Translations under genes and position numbers: made by a program | Notes under the pieces: model-generated | What the model was told of the DNA's origin: nothing | The model's input: the letters and a program-made list of their open reading frames with translations, nothing else | Databases searched by the model: none | Shown here: positions 46,383 to 54,625 of the stretch, one piece after another | How the letters are laid out: each line of letters opens with the position of its first letter | Position numbering within the stretch: position 1 is the stretch's first letter | Assembly (NCBI RefSeq): GCF_006715175.1 | Contig: NZ_VFMQ01000001.1 | Coordinates: 1,178,001 to 1,242,000, forward strand | DNA: 64,000 nt | Direction of reading: 5' to 3' | Source of the DNA: Curtobacterium citreum | GTDB taxonomy: Bacteria > Actinomycetota > Actinomycetes > Actinomycetales > Microbacteriaceae

Positions 46383-48962
46383 TCAGGCGTCGGCCGCCTG
46401 GACGCGCAGCGCGCGCTCGGTACCGGCGACGTTCTCCGACACGATGCGGCGGAGCGCCGGGGTCTCCGGGTGTGCCGCGAGCCAGGCGTGCGCGGCGTCG
46501 CGGAGCTCGACGGACGCGAGCGGTGCCGGGTAGAGCCCCGTCACGATCGTGTCGGCCATGTGGTAGCTGCGCTCGGCCCAGATGCGGGTGAGGACGTCGA
46601 AGTACCCCGACACCAGTCCCTCGAGCACGACCGGGCTGTTCGTGTGCTGGAACCCGACCGTCGTCTGCCGCACGATGGCGTTCGGCAGCTCGTCCGAGTC
46701 GACCAGCGACGAGAACGCCGCGAGCTTGCCCTCGGCCGTCGGGATGGTCGCACGGGCGCGGGCCGCGGCCTGCTCGCCCGACGCGGTCTTGTCCGCGGCG
46801 AGCTCGGCGTCCACCTCGGCGTCGCCGGCGGCGCCCGCGAGCACCAGCCCCTCGAGGAGCTCCCAGCGCAGGTCGGTGTCGATCTCGAGCCCCGGGAGCG
46901 TGACCGAGCCGTCACGCAGGCCCTGCAGCGTCGCCACGTGCTCCGGCGTCGAGGCGATCTGCGCGAAGAACTTCACGAACTGGAACTGCGCGTCCGACCC
47001 GGCGGCGGCGGCGCTGGCGAGCTGCCAGAGCGTGTCGCCGACGGTGCGGACGGTGGCGTCGACCTTGGTCGGCGCGACGTAGTTGCGCGCCGAGAGCAGG
47101 AGCTGCGACAGCGTGGTGCGGATGGTCGTCGACTCGGTCTCGGTCGCGATGTTGCCGAGCACGAGCCGGACGTAGTCGCTCGCGGGGGACTCGGCGTCGC
47201 GCGTCGCGTCCCACATCGCGCCCCACACGATCGAGCGGGCGAGGGGGTTCGCGATCGCGGCGAGGTGCTCGATCGCGGTGCGGCGGGACTGCTCGTCGAG
47301 GCGGATCTTGGCGTACGCCAGGTCGTCGTCGTTGAGCAGCACGAGGTCGCCGCGGTGCACGCCGACGAGCTCGGGGACCTCGGTCCGGGCGCCGTCCACG
47401 TCGATCTCGACGCGGTGGGTGCGCTCGAGCTTGCCGCCCGAGGACGCGGTGTCCGCGCCGAACGGGGCGGTCTCGTCGGCGACGAACCCGTAGACGCCGA
47501 TCGCCAGGCGGTGCGGGCGGAGCGTCGGGTGGTCGGCCGGTGCCTCCTGCAGGACGGCGAAGGACGTGATCACGCCGGACTCGTCGACCTGGATCTCCGG
47601 ACGGAGCGTGTTCACGCCGGCGGTCTCGAGCCACAGCTTCGACCACTCGGACAGGTCGCGCCCGCTGGTCGCCTCGAGCTCGACGAGCAGGTCGCGCAGC
47701 TCGGTGTTGCCGTGGTGGTGCTTCTTGAAGTACGCCGAGACGCCCGCGAAGAACGCGTCGATGCCGACCCACGCCACGAGCTGCTTGAGGACCGAGCCGC
47801 CCTTGGCGTACGTGATGCCGTCGAAGTTGACCTGGACGTCCTCGAGGTCGTTGATCGTCGCGACGATCGGGTGCGTCGAGGGGAGCTGGTCCTGGCGGTA
47901 CGCCCAGGACTTCTCCATCGCCTGGAAGGTCGTCCACGCCTCGGTCCACTCGGTGGCCTCGGCCGTGGCGATGGTGGACGCCCACTCGGCGAACGACTCG
48001 TTCAGCCAGAGGTCGTTCCACCACTTCATCGTGACGAGGTCGCCGAACCACATGTGCGCGAGCTCGTGCAGGATCGTGACGACCCGGCGCTCCTTGATGG
48101 CGTCGGTGACCTTCGAGCGGAACACGTAGGTCTCGGTGAAGGTGACCGCACCGGCGTTCTCCATCGCGCCGGCGTTGAACTCGGGCACGAAGAGCTGGTC
48201 GTACTTCTCGAAGGGGTAGGCGACGTCGAACTTCTCCTCGAAGTACGCGAAGCCCTTCTTCGTGGTCTCGAACACGTACTCGGGGTCGAGGTACTCGGCC
48301 AGCGAGCGACGAGCGAAGACACCGAGCGGGATGGTCCGGCCGTCACGGCTGGTCAGCTCGTCGCGCACGACCTCGTACGGGCCGGCGACGAGCGCGGTGA
48401 TGTAGCTCGAGATGCGGGCCGTCGGGGGGAACGTCCACGTCGCGACCTCGCCGTCGACGTGCGGCTCCGGGGTCGGGGCGTTCGAGACGACCTGCCAGCG
48501 CGCCGGGGCCGTCACGGTGAAGGAGAACTCGGCCTTGAGGTCGGGCTGTTCGAACACCGCGAACATGCGACGGGAGTCCGGCACCTCGAACTGGGAGTAC
48601 AGGTACACCTCGTCGTCCACCGGGTCGACGAAGCGGTGGAGCCCCTCGCCGGTGTTCGTGTAGAGCGCGTCGGCGACGACGACCAGCTCGTTCTGCTCCT
48701 GCAGCCCGTCGAGCTGGATCCGCACGCCGTCGTTCACGGCGGCGACGTCGAGCGCGGTGCCGTTCAGCTCGACCGAGTGCACGGTCTTCGTGATGGCGTC
48801 GATGAACGTGGCGGCGCCGGGCGTCGCGGTGAACCGGACCCGCGTCGTGCTGCCGAACGTCTCGGCGCCGCGGGTCAGGTCGAGCTCGACGTCGTACGTC
48901 TGCACGTCGACGATCGCGGCACGTTCCTGGGCTTCGGTTCTGGTGAGGTTCTCTCCGGGCAC
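46383..48962 (-). CDS. pepN: aminopeptidase N (M1 family)
   Basis: An 859-residue zinc aminopeptidase. The substrate motif GAMENAGAVTF is near residue 265, and the zinc site HELAHMWFGDLVTMKWWNDLWLNESFAEW at about 303-331 (HExxH-18-E). Domains II-IV follow as in actinobacterial PepN (KGGSVLKQLVAWVG; long helical C-terminal domain). It removes N-terminal residues from peptides in the cytoplasm. GTG start with TTGGAGC 7 bases upstream. Confidence 0.96.
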   Translation of the reverse strand: MPGENLTRTEAQERAAIVDVQTYDVELDLTRGAETFGSTTRVRFTATPGAATFIDAITKTVHSVELNGTALDVAAVNDGVRIQLDGLQEQNELVVVADALYTNTGEGLHRFVDPVDDEVYLYSQFEVPDSRRMFAVFEQPDLKAEFSFTVTAPARWQVVSNAPTPEPHVDGEVATWTFPPTARISSYITALVAGPYEVVRDELTSRDGRTIPLGVFARRSLAEYLDPEYVFETTKKGFAYFEEKFDVAYPFEKYDQLFVPEFNAGAMENAGAVTFTETYVFRSKVTDAIKERRVVTILHELAHMWFGDLVTMKWWNDLWLNESFAEWASTIATAEATEWTEAWTTFQAMEKSWAYRQDQLPSTHPIVATINDLEDVQVNFDGITYAKGGSVLKQLVAWVGIDAFFAGVSAYFKKHHHGNTELRDLLVELEATSGRDLSEWSKLWLETAGVNTLRPEIQVDESGVITSFAVLQEAPADHPTLRPHRLAIGVYGFVADETAPFGADTASSGGKLERTHRVEIDVDGARTEVPELVGVHRGDLVLLNDDDLAYAKIRLDEQSRRTAIEHLAAIANPLARSIVWGAMWDATRDAESPASDYVRLVLGNIATETESTTIRTTLSQLLLSARNYVAPTKVDATVRTVGDTLWQLASAAAAGSDAQFQFVKFFAQIASTPEHVATLQGLRDGSVTLPGLEIDTDLRWELLEGLVLAGAAGDAEVDAELAADKTASGEQAAARARATIPTAEGKLAAFSSLVDSDELPNAIVRQTTVGFQHTNSPVVLEGLVSGYFDVLTRIWAERSYHMADTIVTGLYPAPLASVELRDAAHAWLAAHPETPALRRIVSENVAGTERALRVQAADA

Positions 48963-49083
48963 GGACGCTCCAACTTCGCTGACGGCGCGGACGATCGATG
49001 TCCGCGGTGAGGGAGTCCCGGCACGGCGTCGTGCGCCGTCGGGACGATGGGATCAGCCTAGCGAGCGCGCGTACGCTCGCATC

Positions 49084-49728
49084 GTGACCGAGACGACTGT
49101 GGACAAGACCGAGACGACCCCCACCGCTGTGGAGTTCTGGTTCGACCCGAACTGCCCGTGGGCCTGGATGACGAGCCGCTGGGTCGGTGAGGTCGCCCGG
49201 CACCGCGACCTCGACGTGACATGGAAGGTGATGAGCCTGTTCGTCCTCAACGAGGACCAGGACATCCCCGACGACTACCGGGAGCGGATCCACGAGGGGC
49301 AGCTCTACCCGCGCATCGTCACCGCCGCGAAGCTCCGGCACGGGCAGGAGATCGTCAAGCCGCTGTACGACGCGCTCGGCGAGCACGTCCACCACCGCCA
49401 GGAGTCGGTCCCCGAGCAGGTCGTCCCCGCGGTGCTCCGCGAGCTCGACCTCGAGGCGGACCTGCTCGAGTACGCCTGGACCGACGAGGTCGACCAGGCC
49501 GTCCGTGCGAGCCACCAGGAGGGCATCGACCGGGTCGGCCAGGACGTCGGCACCCCGGTGATCGCCGTCGAGGGCACCGCGTTCTTCGGTCCGGTGATCT
49601 CCCCGGCGCCGACGGGGCAGGAGGCCCTGGACCTGTGGGACGGCGTCGTCGCCGTCGCGAAGTACCCCGGCTTCTTCGAGCTCAAGCGCTCGCGCACCGT
49701 CGGCCCGGTCTTCGACACCGTCGAGTAG
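49084..49728 (+). CDS. DsbA-family mycothiol-dependent nitroreductase-like protein (Rv2466c type)
   Basis: A 214-residue thioredoxin-fold protein with helical insertion: VEFWFDPNCPWAWMTSRWVGEVARHRDLDVTWKVMSL, DVGTPVIAVEGTAFFGPVISPAP with the cis-Pro. This is the layout of Rv2466c, a mycothiol-dependent reductase induced by oxidative stress. The active site is CPWA (Cys24-Ala27) rather than CPWC, so only a one-cysteine mechanism is possible. GTG start 6 bases after TACGCT; divergent from pepN. Confidence 0.88.
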   Translation: MTETTVDKTETTPTAVEFWFDPNCPWAWMTSRWVGEVARHRDLDVTWKVMSLFVLNEDQDIPDDYRERIHEGQLYPRIVTAAKLRHGQEIVKPLYDALGEHVHHRQESVPEQVVPAVLRELDLEADLLEYAWTDEVDQAVRASHQEGIDRVGQDVGTPVIAVEGTAFFGPVISPAPTGQEALDLWDGVVAVAKYPGFFELKRSRTVGPVFDTVE

Positions 49729-49752
49729 CAACCGAGCCCGCGACCGCGGGTC

Positions 49753-49794
49753 GGACGGGAGGCGCGGTGCGGGCCCGCCACGCGCCTCCCGTCC
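49753..49794. terminator. family A hairpin A6, imperfect
   Basis: 13-bp perfect base (49753-49765 with 49782-49794, arm GGACGGGAGGCGC) and a mismatched apex containing GGGCCC. It sits between convergent genes. Confidence 0.75.
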
Positions 49795-49807
49795 TCCGGT
49801 GCGCCGC

Positions 49808-50335
49808 TCAGTCGAGCGGCAACCGCATCAGGGTCAGGTCGAGCCACCGGTCGAACTTCCGCCCGACCTCGGGCAGGACGCCCACGGTGGTGAACCCGAG
49901 CCGCTCGTGCAGGGCGATCGACCCGACGTTCGACGAGCAGATGCCCGCCATCAGCACGTGCATCCCGCCAGCGCGGGCGTGGGCGACGAGCGCGTCCATC
50001 AGGACCGTCGCCACGCCCCGCCCGCGGAACGCCGGCACCACGTAGACGCTGTGCTCGGCGGTGTGCCGGTACCCCTGGTGCGGCCGGAACGCGCTGTAGG
50101 TCGCGTAGCCGGCCACGACGCCGTCGACCTCGGCGACGAGCACCGGCAGCCCTGCGCCACGGCGGTCGGCGAGCCAGTCGTCGAACCACGGACGCGGGTG
50201 CGGCTCGTCCTGCCAGATCGCGGTCGAGTGCAGGACGGCGTCGACGTGCAGTGCGTGGACGACGTCGAGGTCCCGCGGCTCGCAGTCCCGCACCGTGACC
50301 GGAGCGGTGGAGCCCGTCGCATATGCTGTCGTCAT
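49808..50335 (-). CDS. GNAT N-acetyltransferase, phosphinothricin-acetyltransferase-like
   Basis: A 175-residue acetyltransferase: VTVRDCEPRDLDVVHALHVDAVLHSTAIWQDEP at the start, LVAEVDGVVAGYATYSAFRPHQGYRHTAEHSVYVVPAFRGRGVATVLMDALV with the acetyl-CoA loop RGRGVA, and GSIALHERLGFTTVGVLPEVGRKFDRWLDLTLM. This matches the PAT/YncA group acting on amino-acid-like amines; the substrate is unknown. Its ATG shares bases 50334-50335 with the divergent regulator's ATG. Confidence 0.9.
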   Translation of the reverse strand: MTTAYATGSTAPVTVRDCEPRDLDVVHALHVDAVLHSTAIWQDEPHPRPWFDDWLADRRGAGLPVLVAEVDGVVAGYATYSAFRPHQGYRHTAEHSVYVVPAFRGRGVATVLMDALVAHARAGGMHVLMAGICSSNVGSIALHERLGFTTVGVLPEVGRKFDRWLDLTLMRLPLD

Positions 50336-50348
50336 GTCTCAGATCGTA
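50322..50348. promoter_or_regulatory. overlapping divergent leaderless promoters
   Basis: Plus strand: TATGCT (50322-50327), 6 bases, ATG of the XRE gene (50334). Minus strand: TACGAT (50348-50343), 7 bases, ATG of the acetyltransferase gene (50335). Each -10 box lies inside the other gene's first codons. Confidence 0.7.
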
Positions 50349-50987
50349 GACGACGCCGCGGCGCTCGAGGAACCCGGCGACACGACGGGCGCCGAGCACC
50401 CGGACGACGCCGCGCAGCGTCGACTCGGTGACCGGCTGCAGCGCCTGCGGACCGAGCGGAAGTGGAGCCTCACCGAGCTCGCCGAGGAGTCCGGCGTCTC
50501 CCGCGCCATGATCAACCGCGTCGAACGCGGGGTCTCGAGCCCGACCGCGACGATCCTCGGACGGCTGTCCGGCGCGTTCGGGCTCACGGTCTCCCAGCTC
50601 CTCGACGAGTCCCTCGAGCACGACGTCCCTCGCACGGCCGACCCCGACGCCGCGCGGGGCGTGCAGCGCGGTGCGACCGCCGACTCGTGGACCGACCCGG
50701 AGACGGGGTACCGCCGGCGCCCGGTGTCGAGCGCCGCGTTCCCCGCCGACGTCACCGAGGTCCGCCTGCCGCCCGCACAGCAGGTGGCGTACCCGGCGAG
50801 CGCCTACGCCTTCCTCCGGCACTGCATCTGGGTCGTCGACGGCGTGCTCGAGGTCGTCGCGGGCGGCGAGGTCACCCGCCTCGGCGCAGGGGACCGGATC
50901 GAGCTCGGCGAGCCGGCGGACGTGGTCTACCGGAACCCCGGCGAGGACACCGTCCGGTACGTCGTCGTGGTGGTCCGGGCGGCGTAG
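50334..50987 (+). CDS. XRE-family regulator with cupin domain
   Basis: A 217-residue regulator. A helix-turn-helix at about residues 28-82 (LGDRLQRLRTERKWSLTELAEESGVSRAMINRVERGVSSPTATILGRLSGAFGLTVSQLL) is followed by a C-terminal cupin (VDGVLEVVAGGEVTRLGAGDRIELGEPADVVYRNPGEDTVRYVVVVV) that may sense a small ligand. It probably controls the overlapping acetyltransferase gene and itself. The ATG at 50334 fits its TATGCT box; a longer frame from 50295 would lie inside the neighbouring gene's antisense. Confidence 0.9.
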   Translation: MSQIVDDAAALEEPGDTTGAEHPDDAAQRRLGDRLQRLRTERKWSLTELAEESGVSRAMINRVERGVSSPTATILGRLSGAFGLTVSQLLDESLEHDVPRTADPDAARGVQRGATADSWTDPETGYRRRPVSSAAFPADVTEVRLPPAQQVAYPASAYAFLRHCIWVVDGVLEVVAGGEVTRLGAGDRIELGEPADVVYRNPGEDTVRYVVVVVRAA

Positions 50988-51019
50988 GGCGGTCGTCCCG
51001 CGGGAATAGGATCGGTCAC

Positions 51020-51508
51020 ATGCGCATCCACCTCGGAACGGACCACGCCGGCCTCGAGTTCACCAAGACCCTCGCCCAGCACCTGACGGAGGCCGGGCAC
51101 GAGGTCGTCGACCACGGACCGACCGAGTACGACGCGCTCGACGACTACCCCTCGTTCTGCATCAACGCCGCGCACGCCGTCGTGCGGGACCAGCGCGCGG
51201 GCGTCCAGGCCCTCGGTGTCGTGTTCGGCGGCTCGGGGAACGGCGAGCAGATCGCCGCGAACAAGGTCGAGGGCGTCCGGGCCGCGCTCGTGTGGAACGA
51301 GTCCACCGCGCTGCTCGCCCGCCAGCACAACGACGCCAACGTCATCTCGATCGGCGCCCGCCAGCACACCGAGGACGAGGCCATGCGCTTCGTCGACCTG
51401 TTCGTCGCGGAGCCCTTCTCCGGCGAGGAGCGCCACGCCCGCCGCATCGCCCAGCTGGCGGAGTACGAGACGACGGGGCACATCGCCGGTCGGCAGATCG
51501 ACGAGTAG
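51020..51508 (+). CDS. rpiB: ribose-5-phosphate isomerase B
   Basis: A 162-residue RpiB/LacAB-type isomerase: RIHLGTDHAGLEFTKTLAQHL, GHEVVDHGPTEYDALDDYPSFC, GVVFGGSGNGEQIAANKVEGVRAALVWN and HNDANVISIGARQH. The glycine-rich GGSGNG loop and the aspartate of TDHAG form the sugar-phosphate site of the mycobacterial type. It interconverts ribulose-5- and ribose-5-phosphate. A TAGGAT box lies 7 bases before the ATG. nei follows after 18 bases. Confidence 0.95.
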   Translation: MRIHLGTDHAGLEFTKTLAQHLTEAGHEVVDHGPTEYDALDDYPSFCINAAHAVVRDQRAGVQALGVVFGGSGNGEQIAANKVEGVRAALVWNESTALLARQHNDANVISIGARQHTEDEAMRFVDLFVAEPFSGEERHARRIAQLAEYETTGHIAGRQIDE

Positions 51509-51526
51509 TCCGGGTAGACAGGACCG

Positions 51527-52456
51527 ATGCCAGAGGGTCACTCCGTCCACCGCATCGCGAACCAGTTCTCCCGGCACTTCGTCGGAAAGCGCTGCGAGGT
51601 GTCCAGCCCGCAGGGGCGGTTCGCCGCCGGTGCCGCGCAGCTCGACGGCAAGAAGATGGTGGCCGCGCGGGCCGTGGCGAAGCAGATGTTCCTGGAGTTC
51701 GAGGACGACCTGTTCCTCCGCGTGCACCTCGGTCTGTACGGCGCGTGGGACTTCGCGGGCCTGATCTCCTCCGCCGAGGCGCTGTCCGAGGACGGCGACG
51801 GCGAGGAGTCGCTCGCGTCGATCGGCGCCCCGCGGCTCGCCCGGTACCGGATGGCCGAGCAGGAGAAGGCCGAGGACCCGATCGAGTCGTTCCCGCCGGA
51901 CCCGGTGGGCCAGGTGCGGGTGCGGATCCTCACCGAGGACACCGTCGCCGACCTCCGTGGCCCGACCGCCTGCGTCGTCGAGGACCCCGCCGGCGTGCAG
52001 AAGGCGCTCGACAAGCTCGGTCCCGACCCGATCAACGACGACGGCCCGGAGGCCGAGCGGACCTTCGTCGAGAACGTCCGGAAGCGGAACGTCGCGATCG
52101 GGCAGCTCCTGATGGACCAGTCGGTCGTCGCGGGCATCGGCAACATCTACCGCGCCGAGCTGCTGTTCCGGCAGCGCATCGACCCGTACAAGCCGGGGAA
52201 GAAGATCACCGTCAAGCAGGCGAAGGCGCTGTGGCAGGACTGGTCGAAGCTCCTGCACGCGGGCGTCCGGGACGGCCTCATGCTCACGATGGACGACCTG
52301 TCCGAGGCCGATCACAAGAAGGCCGTCCGGTCGCGGAAGGACCGCCACTGGGTGTACCACCGCGAGGGCGAGCCCTGTCGGGTGTGCGGGACCGAGATCC
52401 GGATGGCGGACATGGCCGGCCGCAAGCTCTACTGGTGCCCGAAGGACCAGAAGTAG
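51527..52456 (+). CDS. nei: Fpg/Nei family DNA glycosylase
   Basis: A 309-residue base-excision glycosylase. The catalytic N terminus is MPEGHSVHRIA (Pro after Met processing, Glu3); the helix-two-turn-helix is QSVVAGIGNIYRAELLFRQRIDP; the C-terminal zinc-finger region reads C284-x2-C287-x16-C304-x2-D307, with Asp in place of the fourth Cys. It is most like actinobacterial Nei (endonuclease VIII) removing oxidised pyrimidines. A TAGACA box lies 6 bases before the ATG. Confidence 0.92.
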   Translation: MPEGHSVHRIANQFSRHFVGKRCEVSSPQGRFAAGAAQLDGKKMVAARAVAKQMFLEFEDDLFLRVHLGLYGAWDFAGLISSAEALSEDGDGEESLASIGAPRLARYRMAEQEKAEDPIESFPPDPVGQVRVRILTEDTVADLRGPTACVVEDPAGVQKALDKLGPDPINDDGPEAERTFVENVRKRNVAIGQLLMDQSVVAGIGNIYRAELLFRQRIDPYKPGKKITVKQAKALWQDWSKLLHAGVRDGLMLTMDDLSEADHKKAVRSRKDRHWVYHREGEPCRVCGTEIRMADMAGRKLYWCPKDQK

Positions 52457-52460
52457 CGCG

Positions 52461-53942
52461 TCACGCCGAGCGGTGCGTGAACCGCCCCGCGATCGCGGTC
52501 GCCAGCACCGGCATCGACCGGAGCAGGTCCGACGGTTCGGTCGTCGCCACCGCGAGCGGGTCGGCGGGCAGCAGCACCAGGTCCGCGACGTCGCCGACCG
52601 CGACCGAGACCCGGCCGTCCGTCGACCCCCGCCACGCGGCGAGCGCCGACATCCGCTGCTCCGGGTGCCACGGCTCACGACCACCGCGGTCGCGTCCGAC
52701 GGCGGCCGCCATCCCGACCCACGGGTCGAGCGGCGCGACGGGCGCGTCCGAGCCGAGCCGCAGCGTCGCCCCGGTCCGCTCGAGCGCCGCGAACGGGAAC
52801 GCCCGGTCGGTGACCCCCGCCCAGTGCCGGTCCGCGATGTCCCGGTCGTCCATCGCGTGCTCCGGCTGCACGGACGCGACCACGCCGAGTCGCGCGAACC
52901 GCTCGAGGTCGGTCCCGTCGAGGAGCTGCGCGTGCTCGATCGACCCGCGCGTGCCGACCGCCTCGAACACGTCGAGCGCGAGGGTGTTCGCCCGGTCGCC
53001 GATCGCGTGCACGGCGGGGACGAGCCCGGCGTCGACCGCGCGGCGGACCATGGCCACGAGGTCGTCGAACGCGTAGGCCAGCACCCCCTCGCCGTCGGCG
53101 GTCGCGGCCGTGCGCGTGCCGAGCGACCCGTCGGTGATGACCTTGAACGGCCCCATGGTGAGCAGGCCGCGGGTGCCCGGGACGACGTCCCCGGTTCGCA
53201 GGCCCCTCGCGACCACGTCGTCGAGCTCGTCCGGGTACACCCCGGACGCGACGCGCAGGCCGTCCGTCCCGGCGTGCACCCGCCGGGTCCAGCGGTCGAG
53301 TCCGAACCGCATCTCCAGGTCGACGATGCGCGTCACGCCGCGGGCCGCGGCCGCCTCGACGGCGTCCGTGACGTAGCCGTCGAGGACCGCGTCGGGGACG
53401 CGGGAGAGCGCGGCCGTCACGTCGAACGCGTCCTGCTCGCGCAGCACCCCGTCGTCGCCCGCCATGAGCGGGCGGCCCACCTCGGCGGAGAACCGCTCGA
53501 GGGCGAGCGCGTTGCACCAGACGGCGTGCAGGTCGCCGCTGATGACGACGGCCGGGAGGCGCGGTGCGGCCCGGTCGATCAGCTCGCGTCGCGCAGGGCG
53601 GGGCCAGAGGCCGTCCCGGTAGCCGTGCCCGACGAGCACCCCGTCGACGGGACCGGTGCGCAGGACCTCGGCGAGCAGGTCGGCGGTCGCCTCCGCGGAG
53701 GCGCAGCCGGACACGTCGACGCGTCGCCGGACGAGGGCCCACTGGTCGAAGTGCACGTGGTGGTCGACGAGGCCCGGACCGAGCCAGGCGCCGCCGGTCT
53801 GGACGACGTCGGTGTCGGGGCCGGCCGCGTCGAGCGTGCCGGCCGGCGCGACCGCGGTGACCCGCCCGTCGACGATCCGGACGTCGGCGGGGGCGCCCGA
53901 GGTGCCCACCCGTCGGACGGTGCGGAGCAGGAGGTCGGTCAC
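52461..53942 (-). CDS. amidohydrolase family 3 protein (YtcJ-like)
   Basis: A 493-residue metal-dependent hydrolase: LGPGLVDHHVHFDQWAL (first metal ligands), VISGDLHAVWCNALALERFS, GPFKVITDGSLGTRTA, PAVHAIGDRANTLALDVFEAV, GSIEHAQLL, LGVVASVQPEHAMDDRD and LRLGSDAPVAPLDPWVGMAAAVGR with the catalytic Asp. Substrate unknown; such enzymes cleave exocyclic amides. GTG start overlapping the paiB stop by GTGA, so the genes are coupled. Confidence 0.9.
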   Translation of the reverse strand: MTDLLLRTVRRVGTSGAPADVRIVDGRVTAVAPAGTLDAAGPDTDVVQTGGAWLGPGLVDHHVHFDQWALVRRRVDVSGCASAEATADLLAEVLRTGPVDGVLVGHGYRDGLWPRPARRELIDRAAPRLPAVVISGDLHAVWCNALALERFSAEVGRPLMAGDDGVLREQDAFDVTAALSRVPDAVLDGYVTDAVEAAAARGVTRIVDLEMRFGLDRWTRRVHAGTDGLRVASGVYPDELDDVVARGLRTGDVVPGTRGLLTMGPFKVITDGSLGTRTAATADGEGVLAYAFDDLVAMVRRAVDAGLVPAVHAIGDRANTLALDVFEAVGTRGSIEHAQLLDGTDLERFARLGVVASVQPEHAMDDRDIADRHWAGVTDRAFPFAALERTGATLRLGSDAPVAPLDPWVGMAAAVGRDRGGREPWHPEQRMSALAAWRGSTDGRVSVAVGDVADLVLLPADPLAVATTEPSDLLRSMPVLATAIAGRFTHRSA

Positions 53943-54592
53943 TGTGCCTCCAGTCCGTCCGCGCGCTCCGCGCGCACCCGGTCCATCTCGTCGGCGAGCG
54001 CCGGCGACGCGTACGGGCCGTCCCCGCGGAGTTCCTCGACGATCCGGGCGACCACGTCCGGCGCCTTGTTCTGCGAGAGCTTGGCGCGGGCATCGAAGCG
54101 GGTGACCCGGATCCGGACGCCGACCGTGCCCTGCGCGATCCGTCGGGCGGTGTCCGGGTCGACGTCGAGCGAGACCGGCTCGGGCATCACCCGTTCGAAG
54201 TGGTCGACGAGCTCGCCGAGCACGCGGAAGTTCTCGTCGTCGGACAGGATCTCCGGCGTGCCCCACAGGTGCGCGGTCACGTGGTTCCAGGTCGGGACGA
54301 ACTGCTCCGGCGGGTACCAACCGGGGGAGACGTAGCCGTGCGGGCCCTGGAACACGACGAGGACCTCGTGCTGGCCGAGCTCGTGCGCGACCTCGTCCGG
54401 ACGGCCGACGTGCGTCACGAGCACGATCGCGTCCGGGTCGTCGTCGGGCCCCGGCGTCTCGAGCAGCACGGGGTAGTGCGAGGCGACCGTGCTCGCCGCG
54501 GTGTGCGACACGATCGTCGCCCACGGGTGCTCGGCGACCACGCGCTTGACCTCGTCGACGTCGGTCATCAGGAACCGGGGTGTGTGCCGCAT
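53939..54592 (-). CDS. FMN-binding protein, PaiB family
   Basis: A 217-residue split-barrel flavin-binding protein: PHGYVSPGWYPPEQFVPTWNHVTAHLWGTPE is the PaiB signature, with SHYPVLLE before it and SQNKAPDVVARIVEELR near the end. In Bacillus, PaiB is described as a transcriptional repressor of degradative enzymes; most members are unstudied. The start is ATG 54592; ATG 54610 is possible. Divergent from the serine hydrolase gene, with 33 bases between the starts. Confidence 0.88.
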   Translation of the reverse strand: MRHTPRFLMTDVDEVKRVVAEHPWATIVSHTAASTVASHYPVLLETPGPDDDPDAIVLVTHVGRPDEVAHELGQHEVLVVFQGPHGYVSPGWYPPEQFVPTWNHVTAHLWGTPEILSDDENFRVLGELVDHFERVMPEPVSLDVDPDTARRIAQGTVGVRIRVTRFDARAKLSQNKAPDVVARIVEELRGDGPYASPALADEMDRVRAERADGLEAQ

Positions 54593-54625
54593 CCGACGAG
54601 CGTGGCACATGCCAGGCTGGTCGGC

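Noticed and set aside
53464..53510. A further family B copy in the amidohydrolase gene (GAGCGGGCGGCCC)
   Set aside because: The matching right end is missing at 59 bp and the sequence fits normal coding.
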